64,000 bases of DNA from Hymenobacter perfusus. Its GTDB lineage: Bacteria > Bacteroidota > Bacteroidia > Cytophagales > Hymenobacteraceae. A program made the position numbers and the translations under genes. The notes under the pieces are model-generated. The model saw only the letters and a program-made list of their open reading frames with translations. It searched no databases and was not told where the DNA came from. The stretch is from NCBI RefSeq assembly GCF_003944765.1, contig NZ_RWIU01000001.1, positions 806,001-870,000 on the forward strand, read 5' to 3'. Positions 35,421 to 43,859 of this stretch are shown in pieces (the stretch's first letter is position 1; each line of letters starts with the position of its first letter).

Positions 35421-38400
35421 CTACGCCGCGTAGGCCCCTTCCTCTGTTTGGCGGAGCAGGCTTAGCGCGGTGAGGGTGTCCAGTAGGGGCTGAACGCGCT
35501 CCGGCTTGGTGCGCTTGAAGCGGGCGGCTACTTGGGCGGCGCTTACCGACTGGCCGGCCTGCTGCACGGCGTCGCGCACGGCCTGCATCTGCTGGGCCAG
35601 CTCCGTGGGCCAGGGCTGGGGGCCGGTGGCTTCCGCGGCAGCGGCCACCTTGGCGGCGGCGGCGGGTAGGGCCAGCGCCGACTGCTGCAGCTCTGGGGCT
35701 TGGTAGGCGGGGCGGAGGTACCGAACGTGGCCGGCCTGTTCCTCTTGGGCGCGCTCGTGGTTAAGGCGCACCAGACGTGTGAGAATTTCGGCGTCGGGAA
35801 GGTCGGCGGGCCAGCCGTAGGCGGCGGCTACGGCCGTATCGAGCTGCTGGTGCAGGCTCAGGACCACGGAGGCGAGGCCCTGCTGGTTGATGGTTTGCTC
35901 TTTGGCCGTGGTGAGGGGCTGGCCGGCGCGCAGCTTTTCCACCACGTTGTAGAGGTCGGTGAGGGTGAGGGTGGGGTGCTGGGCTTGCTGGCGCTTGCGG
36001 TGGGCGTCGAGCTGTTCGGCCAGCTCCCGGATGCGCGCCTGCTGCTCCGCCGTGGCCGCCGGGAAGGGGAACGGGTCGAAACAACGTGTTTTATCATATA
36101 CAGGGTCGTTACCTGCACCCAATCTGCCACCTGTGGCTAATGCCCAAACCACATGGGTTCTGCTTGACAATACGCCAAGATGGTAGGCATCATCGGAAGC
36201 GAAAACAACCACCTTATCGTCAGGCAGCACTTCGCCGTCAAAGAAGGTAAAGAAGCTATGTTTGGAAACTCTTGGGGTTGAAACATAACGCGTCAATCCT
36301 TCAATTGCAGCCCTGAAATCTGCACGGCTTCTTCTATGAAGCCACCACTGAGCTTTGAGCTTTGGGTCACGGTTTTGCTCCCGTTCAGGTTTCACCCTTT
36401 CTGAAAGCCATTGATAAACTGTCGGAAAGGAGGTTAGAACCTGTGCTTCATTCAACCCAAACATATCAATGATGTAAACGCCTCTGGGCCTATCTGTGAG
36501 GTCGCGCCCATTCCTATAAGGTTTAATATGGCGTTGCAATCCTTCAATTGAACCTAAACCGATACTTTGCGCCTCTTCCTGAGTTACAATAAAGCCAGCT
36601 CCGCCTGGCTCTAAGCCTCGGTTTCCGATTTGGTCATTTGCTCTTAGAGAATTGGTAGAATCTAGTGCGGCTCCTATTGTCAAGTCAGAAAGAATCTGGC
36701 CCTGCTGCTCAATAAACGTCACGTCAGCAGCATCGTCGCCTTCCGCCGCAGATTCAGTTTTCAACATCAACAACTGACCTGCTATCGGCACAGTCGGGGT
36801 GCGTTCGGCTACGGTCATGGCAATACGTACGGCGGCTCCGTCCCCGGCATCTACCCAGGGGTGGTCGGGCACGGCGAAGGTGAGGGTGAGCGGGGCCGGG
36901 TCGCCTTCCAGAAAGGGCTGCATTACCCGGCGGTTGAAGGTCTGCTTGAGGCTGTTGGTGGTGATGAAGCCGAACCGCTCCGACGCCCCGCGCTGCACGG
37001 CGGCGGCGGCGTTGTGCCACCAGTACATTACGAGGTCGGCCGAATCGGGCACCTTGCCTTTGTAGGCTTTGCGCAGGGCTTCGGTGTACCCGTCGCCGAG
37101 GGCGTCGCGCATCCGGGCCGGCCCCACAAACGGCGGGTTGCCCACAATGAAATCGGCCTGGGGCCACTCGGCGGGGCGGGGGTTGGGGTAGTCGAGGACG
37201 GGCGTGCGGGCGGTTTCGTCGGGCACGGGCTGGCCGGTGGCGGGGTGCAGCCGGGTGGTGCCGTCCCAGCGCGTCACGGGCTGGCCGTGGGCATCGAGGC
37301 GGGGCACGGGCGGGCCGTGCTGCAAAGCCGCATCCTGCTGGCGGATGTTCTGGTACTCATCCAGCAGCGGCTCGCGCAGCTCGGAGGGGCCGTAGGTGCG
37401 CAGGTGCCACTGCAGGTAGCCGATGCGCAGCACCACGTCGGCAATGGCCGCCGCGCGCGGGTTCAGCTCCAAACCCAGCAGCTGGTGCGGGCTCACGGTG
37501 GTGCCGCCGCCCAGTTCCAGCAGGCCGGTCTGGCCGTAGCTGTTGATGGCGGCCAGCACTTCGCCTTCCAGCCGCTTGAGGTGTTCCAGCGTCACGTACA
37601 GGAAGTTGCCGGAGCCGCAGGCGGGGTCCAGGATTTTGAGGCTAGTGAGGCGCGTCAGGAAGCGCACCAGCTCGGCGCGGGCGTCGCGGGGCTGGCCTTC
37701 GTCGAGGCGGCGGGCGGCGGCGGCCTGCGCGGCGGCCCACTCCCGGCGCAGCGGTTCCAGCACGGTAGGCAGCACCAGCCGCTCCACGTAGCGGCGCGGG
37801 GTGTAGTGGGCGCCCAGGCTGTGCCGCTCCCGGGGGTCGAGGGCGCGTTCCAGCAGCGTCCCGAAAATGGCCGGCTCCACCTCCGTCCAGTCCGCCTTCG
37901 CCGACTGCAGCAGCAGCTCCGCTTGGCCGGCGTTCAGGGGCAAAGCGGTGGCATCATGGAACAGCTTGCCGTTGAAGCGGCGCAGCCGGGCTTTCAGGTC
38001 CGACGAGAAGCCGCCGGTGTCCATGGTGCGCCAGAGGTTGGTGAGGGCATCGGGCAGAAACTCCAGCAGCTCGGGCGTGCCGTACTGGCTCAGCATCCCG
38101 GTAAAGCTGGCCTTCGGAATCAGGCCCACATCTTCCGAAAACATGGTAAACAGGCAGCGCATCAGGAACTGGGCCACCACGTCGGGCGCGTGCCCGGCCC
38201 GTTCCAGCTGCTCCGAGAGCTTGGCGAGGCGGGCGGCCAACTCCCGCGTCACGCGGGCGGCGCGGCGGCTGGGGTCCAGCTCTTTCGGGTCGAGGAAGAT
38301 CTGGCGGAGCATGGCCCGCGTCTTGTCATCGGCCAGCGCGGCCAGCGGCAACCGGAACCGGGTCTGGTCGGGGAAGGGCACAAACGAATCCCCAACGCCG

Positions 38401-38882
38401 GCAAAGTTGCTATATACGTCGATACAAAAGCCCACGTCGGCCACCAGCACGAACAGCGGGCGGGGTTCGTCGGGCGGGAGGGCGCGCACGTAGCCCAGGG
38501 CCTGCTGGCGGGCGGCCTGCATCATTTCGGCCCACTTGGCGGAGCCGCGCACGGCATGGCCCTTGCGCCGCTTGCTCGGCTCCAAGCCCAGCTCGGCGCG
38601 TTCCTGCTTTTTCTGCTGGTCGGCGGTGTCGGTGCCCTGCTTGGTTTCCAGCACGAAGCAGCCGCGCTTGTAGAGGTCGATGCGGCCGGTGCTCTTTTTT
38701 GGGCCGTCGTTGAACTGCACGGCCCGTTCCAGCACGTACTGGTCCTGGGTGGGGTCGTCGGTGGTAGGGTCGGGGCGGGGTACTTCCAGCAGGTCGCAGA
38801 GGTCCTGCAGGAACAGGCCGTAGTTGGCGCGCTCGGCGCCGCCGGAGTTTTTCCAGCGGGCTTCAAAGTCGGGGTAAGTCAA
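35421..38882 (-). CDS. Type IIL-like restriction endonuclease/methyltransferase fusion 2
   Basis: The 1153-residue protein is a second, clearly different nuclease-methylase fusion. The N-terminal PD-(D/E)xK motif is 'GRIDLYKRGCFVLETKQG' (D...ExK, about residues 66-83). The methylase has 'ILDPACGSGNFLYV' (motif I, about 420) and 'FIVGNPPFVGPARM' (motif IV NPPF, about 583). A recognition region follows ('DRPRGVYIIDMFGLNEAQVL', 'PYRNGRDLTDRPRG'), and then an Ala-rich tail with a winged-helix-like end ('AQVAARFKRTKPERVQPLLD'). The stretch 36080-36790 (recognition domain) is much lower in GC than both flanks. No separate specificity or restriction subunit is adjacent. PglX/DrmM-type methylases are an alternative, but the nuclease motif favours type IIL/IIG. 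Confidence 0.85.
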   Translation of the reverse strand: MTYPDFEARWKNSGGAERANYGLFLQDLCDLLEVPRPDPTTDDPTQDQYVLERAVQFNDGPKKSTGRIDLYKRGCFVLETKQGTDTADQQKKQERAELGLEPSKRRKGHAVRGSAKWAEMMQAARQQALGYVRALPPDEPRPLFVLVADVGFCIDVYSNFAGVGDSFVPFPDQTRFRLPLAALADDKTRAMLRQIFLDPKELDPSRRAARVTRELAARLAKLSEQLERAGHAPDVVAQFLMRCLFTMFSEDVGLIPKASFTGMLSQYGTPELLEFLPDALTNLWRTMDTGGFSSDLKARLRRFNGKLFHDATALPLNAGQAELLLQSAKADWTEVEPAIFGTLLERALDPRERHSLGAHYTPRRYVERLVLPTVLEPLRREWAAAQAAAARRLDEGQPRDARAELVRFLTRLTSLKILDPACGSGNFLYVTLEHLKRLEGEVLAAINSYGQTGLLELGGGTTVSPHQLLGLELNPRAAAIADVVLRIGYLQWHLRTYGPSELREPLLDEYQNIRQQDAALQHGPPVPRLDAHGQPVTRWDGTTRLHPATGQPVPDETARTPVLDYPNPRPAEWPQADFIVGNPPFVGPARMRDALGDGYTEALRKAYKGKVPDSADLVMYWWHNAAAAVQRGASERFGFITTNSLKQTFNRRVMQPFLEGDPAPLTLTFAVPDHPWVDAGDGAAVRIAMTVAERTPTVPIAGQLLMLKTESAAEGDDAADVTFIEQQGQILSDLTIGAALDSTNSLRANDQIGNRGLEPGGAGFIVTQEEAQSIGLGSIEGLQRHIKPYRNGRDLTDRPRGVYIIDMFGLNEAQVLTSFPTVYQWLSERVKPEREQNRDPKLKAQWWLHRRSRADFRAAIEGLTRYVSTPRVSKHSFFTFFDGEVLPDDKVVVFASDDAYHLGVLSSRTHVVWALATGGRLGAGNDPVYDKTRCFDPFPFPAATAEQQARIRELAEQLDAHRKRQQAQHPTLTLTDLYNVVEKLRAGQPLTTAKEQTINQQGLASVVLSLHQQLDTAVAAAYGWPADLPDAEILTRLVRLNHERAQEEQAGHVRYLRPAYQAPELQQSALALPAAAAKVAAAAEATGPQPWPTELAQQMQAVRDAVQQAGQSVSAAQVAARFKRTKPERVQPLLDTLTALSLLRQTEEGAYAA

Positions 38883-39030
38883 AGCGGATAAGGCTAGAGT
38901 AGCGAAAGGGCGGGGAAGATAGGCAGCTATGCCGTTATTTGGCGGGGAAAACGCACGTCAAGTGATGATGTAACCGGGGGTGGAGTGACCGATAAGCGCC
39001 TTGTTATACATCTGCAGCAACGGAACTACT

Positions 39031-39579
39031 ATGCAACACTGGCACAATGTCTATGATTTTGCTGACGACGCCCCCGTCTTGGCCCATGTACTATTTGTGC
39101 TTCTTCCTTTGACTCTTCTATTTATCATCTGGCGGCATCTCTCCGTCAAGCATTCGACAGAAGAGGAAACGACACCGTTTTCTGACGTGGATGCGCGTCC
39201 TCCCAGCAGAATGTTAAGCGTCATCATAATGTGCTTTGCAGGTATTTGGATATTTATTCTTCTGCCTGGCTCAATCGTGGAGTACGTACACACCAGAGGC
39301 GTTTACAAGCAGAAGCAGTATCAAGCCGTAACAGGTGTCGTAACTGACTTCAACCCCATGCCAGAGGGCGGCCACAAATACGAGACTTTTACCGTAGCTG
39401 GAGTGCCGTTTGCCTTCTCCAATTTTGAGGTGAAGGACTACGGTTACAATAATGCATCCTCTCACGGCGGCGCGATAAGAGCAGGTCTGCACGTTCGTAT
39501 TGCCTATATGGCGAACAAAGACCGAAATGTCATTCTGATATTGGATACGCTGGCCGCTAAGCCAGATGGTAAGCGATGA
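39031..39579 (+). CDS. Hypothetical membrane protein, low GC
   Basis: The ATG at 39031 ('MQHWHNVYDFADDAPVLAHV') gives 182 residues. Two hydrophobic segments are visible: 'VLFVLLPLTLLFIIWRHL' (about 21-38) and 'LSVIIMCFAGIWIFILLPGS' (about 60-79). A soluble beta-rich C-terminal domain follows ('YQAVTGVVTDFNPMPEGGHK', 'YETFTVAGVPFAFSNFEV'). This layout resembles small DUF3592-like membrane proteins, but I would not assign it. The gene is lower in GC than its neighbours and lies between the second type IIL enzyme and the response regulator (6 bp from the latter's stop, convergent). Confidence 0.65.
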   Translation: MQHWHNVYDFADDAPVLAHVLFVLLPLTLLFIIWRHLSVKHSTEEETTPFSDVDARPPSRMLSVIIMCFAGIWIFILLPGSIVEYVHTRGVYKQKQYQAVTGVVTDFNPMPEGGHKYETFTVAGVPFAFSNFEVKDYGYNNASSHGGAIRAGLHVRIAYMANKDRNVILILDTLAAKPDGKR

Positions 39580-39585
39580 GGTCCG

Positions 39586-40260
39586 CTACGCAATCAGGCC
39601 CTGGCTCATGGCGTAGCGGATGAGGGCGGCCGTGTTTTTGGCCTGGGTTTTCTCGATGATGTTCTGGCGGTGGGTTTCGATGGTGCGCTTGCTGGTAAAG
39701 AGCGTATCGGCAATTTCCTGGTTGGTGAGGCCCTCGGCAATCAGCCGGAGCACCTCCAGCTCCCGCCCCGACAGCTCGGCCGCGCCGGCAAGCCGCGTTG
39801 CCACCGCAGGGGCCGGCCCGTCCGGTACGGGAGGCGTGGGCCGGCCGATGGTCCGGTGCAGCAGGGCCAGCCCGATTTCGGTGCACAGAAACTGCCGGCC
39901 GTCGGCCACCGTCCGGATGGCGTGGGTAATTTCGGTGATGTCGGCGTTTTTGAGCACGTAGCCCAGCGCCCCGGCCTGCATCATGCGGTACACGTAGTTT
40001 TCGTGGTCGAGCATGGACAGCACCAGCACCCGCACCCCGGGGAATTTTTCGCGCAGCAAGGGCATGGTGGCAAACCCATCCAGCCCGGGCATGTTAATGT
40101 CCATCAGCACCACATCGGCGGCGGTGTGGGCCAGCACATCCAGCAGAGCCTGGCCGTCAGCGGCCTCTCCCACCACCTGCATATCGGGCTCCCGCGCCAG
40201 CAGGGCCCGAATTCCGTCGCGCAGAATGGCGTGGTCATCGGTCAGTACGATACGAATCAT
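39586..40260 (-). CDS. NarL/LuxR-family response regulator
   Basis: The 224-residue protein has a receiver domain with the acidic pair 'LTDDHAIL' (about 8-9), the phospho-acceptor Asp in 'VLMDINMPGLDG' (about 54) and Lys in 'YVLKNA'. A linker leads to a LuxR-type HTH ('LSGRELEVLRLIAEGLTNQE', 'SKRTIETHRQNIIEKTQAKN'). It probably regulates transcription after phosphorylation by the divergently encoded sensor kinase, 142 bp away. Its target genes cannot be told. Confidence 0.93.
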   Translation of the reverse strand: MIRIVLTDDHAILRDGIRALLAREPDMQVVGEAADGQALLDVLAHTAADVVLMDINMPGLDGFATMPLLREKFPGVRVLVLSMLDHENYVYRMMQAGALGYVLKNADITEITHAIRTVADGRQFLCTEIGLALLHRTIGRPTPPVPDGPAPAVATRLAGAAELSGRELEVLRLIAEGLTNQEIADTLFTSKRTIETHRQNIIEKTQAKNTAALIRYAMSQGLIA

Positions 40261-40402
40261 GGCAGTAGCCAGATAGGAAGCTTCTGCCGGGCCGGAGGCC
40301 TCCGCCGGCGGCTTCCACCTGGCCCCCTAGTACGTAAGAAGCCGGCCGCAGGCTGCGCAATTACCGGCCCCGGGGTTATATTTCGCCGTAAGCTCCTGCG
40401 TA

Positions 40403-42616
40403 ATGCCCGACCCCGCCCCCACCGCCGATACCACCGCTACCGAACTGGTACGCCTGCGGGCCGAGCTGGCCCTGGCCCGCGCGGCTCAGGTGCAGGCCGA
40501 AACCCGCGCCACCTACTATCAGCAGCTGTTCGAGCAGCCCCGCAAAGCGGTGGTTATCGTGCGCAACGGCCTGTATGCCGACTGCAACCCCATGGCCCTG
40601 CACCTGTTGGGACTGCGCCACCGCGACGAGCTGCTGGGCCGGCCCATCGGCTCCTTTTCGGCCCCCACCCAACCCGATGGCCGCCCCGCCGCCGCCCGCC
40701 TGACCGATATGCTGGAGCAGGCCCACCGCCTGGGCTGGGCACGCTTTTCCTGGCTGGGCAAACGCCCCAGCGGCGAGGAGTTCTGGGAGGAGTTCCTGAT
40801 TACGGCCATCTGGCTGGAAGGCGAGCTGCTATACCACGTCATCTGGGAAGATACCGCCAGCCGGCGCCCCCGGCCCGGCAGCAGCCACGAAAGCGAAAAC
40901 CGCCTGCAGCTGGCCCTGGTGGCCACCGCTTCGGGCGTCTGGATCAGCCACCTGCCCACCCACAAGCTGTACTGCGACCAGCGGACCCGGCAGATTCTGG
41001 GCATTACGGAGGCCATCAGCTCCTGGGAAGAACTGCAGCCCCTGGTGTACCCCGCGGACGTGGCCCCACTGCAGGCCGCGTTCCACCGCTCCGTGCGCGA
41101 GCAGCAGCCCTTCGATGTTGAGTTCCGGCTGCTACACCCCACCGAGGGCACCCGCCACCTGCTGGCCATGGGGCAGGTGCAGCTTGATGGCCAGCACCAG
41201 CCGCTGCGCCTTACTGGCCTGCTGCGCGACGTGACGGACCGCCACCGCACCCGCCACGAGCTGACGCTGAAAAACCAGCTGCTGGAACGCATGCTGCAGA
41301 ATCTGCCGCTCATTCTGGGCCGCTTCGACCGGCAGGGCCGCCTGCTGGAACTGACGGGTGCCGGACTGCGCCACCTGCACGTGACCGATAATGAGGGTGT
41401 GGGCCAGCCGGCGGGGTACCTGATGCCTGGTATGCAGGAGCACATTACGCAGGTGCTGGCCGGCCAGACGGTGCGCTTTGTGGCGCGCGGCCAGGTGCAG
41501 GGGGAGCCGGTCTTTCTGCACTGCTTCGGCTTCTTCGATGAAAGCCAGCAGTGTGGCGTAATGTTCTCCATCAACGTTACCGAGTCGGAGCTGAGTAAAG
41601 AGCGGCTGCGAACCGAGAAGGAGTTTACGGAACGCCTGCTCAACCACAGTGCCGATGCCATTGTCGCCTGCGACCCGCAGGGCCACATCACGGCCTGGAA
41701 CCGCGTAATGGAGCAGCTGTCCGGCTTGCCGGCCGCCACCATGCTGGGGCAGCCACTCCCGGAGTTTTCCGTTTTCCGCCCCGATACCCGGCAGGGCGCG
41801 GCCCTGCACAGCATGCTGGCCGGCCAGCTCACGCCCCACTACAACGTGCCCTTCCACTGCCACGATCAGGACTGCGAGGCCAGCCTGCTGCCGCTGCCGG
41901 AAGGCAATGAGTGCGGAGTGCTGATTGTTATCCGGGACGTGACGCAGCGCAACCAGCTGACCGCCGAAGCCAGCCGGCAGCAGCAGCGGCGGCAGCACGA
42001 AATTATGGCCGCCGTGCTGGAAGCCCAGGAAACGGAGCGCCGCCGCATTGCCGAGGGCCTGCACAACGGCGTGGGCCAGCTACTGTACGCGGCCAAGCTC
42101 AGTCTGCCGCCCACCGGGGAGGTGCACGAAACCCGGAACCTACTGGAAGAGGCCATCCGGGCCACCCGCACCATTTCCTTTGAGCTGACGCCCGGCGTAC
42201 TGGCCGACTTTGGCCTGAAAACCGCCCTCGAAGAGCTGTTCAAACGTGTTCCGCACCACCACCTGCGCGTGCAGCTACGCGTGCAGCACCTGCCGGAGCG
42301 GCTGCCGGCCGCCGTGGAAATGGCCGCGTACCGCATTATGCAGGAATTGCTGAACAACATCCTCAAGCACGCCCGCGCCTCCGAAGCTACCCTGCTCGTG
42401 CGCTACCGGCCAACCACCCTGGAGCTTTCCGCCGAGGATAACGGCATTGGGTTCGAGGCTGCCTTGCCGACCACCGCGCCGCCCCGGGGCCTGGGCCTGA
42501 CCAGCATCCGGCACCGCGTAGAGCTGCTGCTGGGCACCCTCACGGTTGACTCCGCCCCCGGCCGGGGCACCCTGGTTTGCATTTCCCTGCCCTGCAGCCC
42601 GGAGGCCCGGTCGTAG
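40403..42616 (+). CDS. Multi-PAS sensor histidine kinase (HisKA_3-type)
   Basis: The 737-residue soluble protein starts with a short coiled region. It then has about four PAS-like sensor units ('VVIVRNGLYADCNPMALHLL', 'LALVATASGVWISHLPTHKL', 'LPLILGRFDRQGRLLELTGA' and 'LLNHSADAIVACDPQGHITA'). The dimerisation/phospho-acceptor helix is of the NarX/DesK group ('RRRIAEGLHNGVGQLLYAAK', His about 553). The HATPase_c domain has 'MQELLNNILKHARA' (N box), 'EDNGIGF' (G1) and 'RGLGLTSIRHRV' (G2). No transmembrane segment is seen, so it senses a cytoplasmic or membrane-diffusing signal. It pairs with the divergent response regulator. Confidence 0.92.
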   Translation: MPDPAPTADTTATELVRLRAELALARAAQVQAETRATYYQQLFEQPRKAVVIVRNGLYADCNPMALHLLGLRHRDELLGRPIGSFSAPTQPDGRPAAARLTDMLEQAHRLGWARFSWLGKRPSGEEFWEEFLITAIWLEGELLYHVIWEDTASRRPRPGSSHESENRLQLALVATASGVWISHLPTHKLYCDQRTRQILGITEAISSWEELQPLVYPADVAPLQAAFHRSVREQQPFDVEFRLLHPTEGTRHLLAMGQVQLDGQHQPLRLTGLLRDVTDRHRTRHELTLKNQLLERMLQNLPLILGRFDRQGRLLELTGAGLRHLHVTDNEGVGQPAGYLMPGMQEHITQVLAGQTVRFVARGQVQGEPVFLHCFGFFDESQQCGVMFSINVTESELSKERLRTEKEFTERLLNHSADAIVACDPQGHITAWNRVMEQLSGLPAATMLGQPLPEFSVFRPDTRQGAALHSMLAGQLTPHYNVPFHCHDQDCEASLLPLPEGNECGVLIVIRDVTQRNQLTAEASRQQQRRQHEIMAAVLEAQETERRRIAEGLHNGVGQLLYAAKLSLPPTGEVHETRNLLEEAIRATRTISFELTPGVLADFGLKTALEELFKRVPHHHLRVQLRVQHLPERLPAAVEMAAYRIMQELLNNILKHARASEATLLVRYRPTTLELSAEDNGIGFEAALPTTAPPRGLGLTSIRHRVELLLGTLTVDSAPGRGTLVCISLPCSPEARS

Positions 42617-42743
42617 AATCATTTATCTATAAATCAGTATTTTACGCGTTATCTAAATTTCATCCGCGCCGTATATTCGGGTGTCGGCGGCGGCGGCCAC
42701 CAGCGTAACGCAGCTCCGTTTCATTTCTTTTATCTCCCACCCA

Positions 42744-43118
42744 ATGGAAGTATATCGTGAAATCCTGCCCAACAGCTACCTGCTAATTCTGGCCGACGAC
42801 GAGGCTCCGACGGCGGAGGCACAGCTTTCCTCGGCCCTGCGCCTCGCCAGCCGGAGCGGCAAGCCCAGCATCTGGGTCGACTGCAGCCACCTGCACCACC
42901 TGCCGCTTTCCTCGCTGCGGGTGCTACTGCGCTACTACCGCCGGCTGCGGGCGCGGCAGGTGCCGCTGGTGCTGTGTCACCTCGGCGAGGCCGCCCATCA
43001 GCTGCTGGCCAAGCTGCCCACGGCCTCGTGCCCGCCCGTGGTGCCGTCCCTGCTGGACGCCGAGCGGTATTGCCAGCACTCGCATCCTCTTGCCGTCCCC
43101 CACCGGGTGGCTTCATAG
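42744..43118 (+). CDS. STAS-like small protein
   Basis: The ATG at 42744 ('MEVYREILPNSYLLILADDE') gives 124 residues. The alternating strand-helix pattern with 'GKPSIWVDCSHLHHLPLSSL' (strand ending in Asp, then a loop and helix with Ser) and 'RARQVPLVLCHLGEAAHQLL' is that of a STAS/anti-sigma antagonist fold. The Ser that would be phosphorylated in SpoIIAA ('CSHL') is plausible but not certain. It follows the sensor kinase by 127 bp and may be part of that signalling unit. Its last six bases overlap the stop of the convergent DUF1345 gene. Confidence 0.6.
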   Translation: MEVYREILPNSYLLILADDEAPTAEAQLSSALRLASRSGKPSIWVDCSHLHHLPLSSLRVLLRYYRRLRARQVPLVLCHLGEAAHQLLAKLPTASCPPVVPSLLDAERYCQHSHPLAVPHRVAS

Positions 43119-43802
43119 CAGCCCCGCCAACCCATTAATGACCAAGGCCACCACGGCCGTGTTAAACCCGAACGAGAGCAACCCGTGCAGCAGCGCCAAG
43201 CGCCGCAGGGCCCGGTCCGAGATACTCACGTCGGCCGTCTGGGCCGTCATGCCTATCACGAAGGCGAAGTAGGCGAAGTCCAGGTAATCGGGCTCCTTTT
43301 CATCACCCGGGAACAACAGCCCGCCTTCCGCCCGCCCCCCGGTGCTGTCGTAGTACAGGTGGGCGTAGCGCAGCGTGAACAGGGTGTGCACCAGCAGCCA
43401 CGCCGTGAGCACGCCCACTGTGGCAATGGCTACATGGGCCGGCAGCAACGGATCGGGGGCTGCACGAACGGAGGAGAGCAGCAGCACCACCCCCAGCAGG
43501 CTCGCCAGCGCGGCCAGCAGCACTACCCCAAACGACAGCCCCCGGCCCGGATCTTCGCGGGTGGCCACTTGGCGGATGTGGCCCACATCAGCCACCAGAA
43601 TAATGCCCCAGGTTACCAGCAGCGTGCAGAGCGCAAACCCGTCCCAGGCCGCCAGCAGGCGCATTAGCAGGGGCCAGCCGGCCGGCGTGAACAGGGCCAG
43701 CAATGTGGCCGGCAACAGCCCGATGGTCAGGCGTTTCCAGGCCGCCAGCACAACCAGCTGGTGCAACAGGGAGCCACCGGGCGAAGACGCAGATTGAACC
43801 AT
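43113..43802 (-). CDS. DUF1345 integral membrane protein
   Basis: The ATG at 43802 gives 229 residues with about five membrane segments: 'LTIGLLPATLLALFTP', 'WDGFALCTLLVTWGIILVAD', 'FGVVLLAALASLLGVVLLLS', 'HVAIATVGVLTAWLLVHTLF' and the C-terminal 'FGFNTAVVALVINGLAGLL'. DUF1345 marks include 'HTLFTLRYAHLYY' and 'DFAYFAFVIGMTAQTADVSI'. Members are inner-membrane proteins of unknown function. The gene is divergent from pncB with 57 bp between start codons. Confidence 0.88.
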   Translation of the reverse strand: MVQSASSPGGSLLHQLVVLAAWKRLTIGLLPATLLALFTPAGWPLLMRLLAAWDGFALCTLLVTWGIILVADVGHIRQVATREDPGRGLSFGVVLLAALASLLGVVLLLSSVRAAPDPLLPAHVAIATVGVLTAWLLVHTLFTLRYAHLYYDSTGGRAEGGLLFPGDEKEPDYLDFAYFAFVIGMTAQTADVSISDRALRRLALLHGLLSFGFNTAVVALVINGLAGLL

Positions 43803-43859
43803 AGTATGGTCTGAATAAAATATTCTGCGTAAGCTACGGCATCTCAACCGTTGCTTTGC

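Noticed and set aside
35421..38882. Possibility that the second large methylase is BREX PglX or DISARM DrmM
   Set aside because: It has its own N-terminal PD-(D/E)xK motif and none of the partner genes (brxC, pglZ, drmABC) is adjacent.
36861..38891. 676-codon plus-strand open frame opposite the second type IIL gene
   Set aside because: Antisense shadow; the minus strand carries clear nuclease and methylase motifs and this frame has none.
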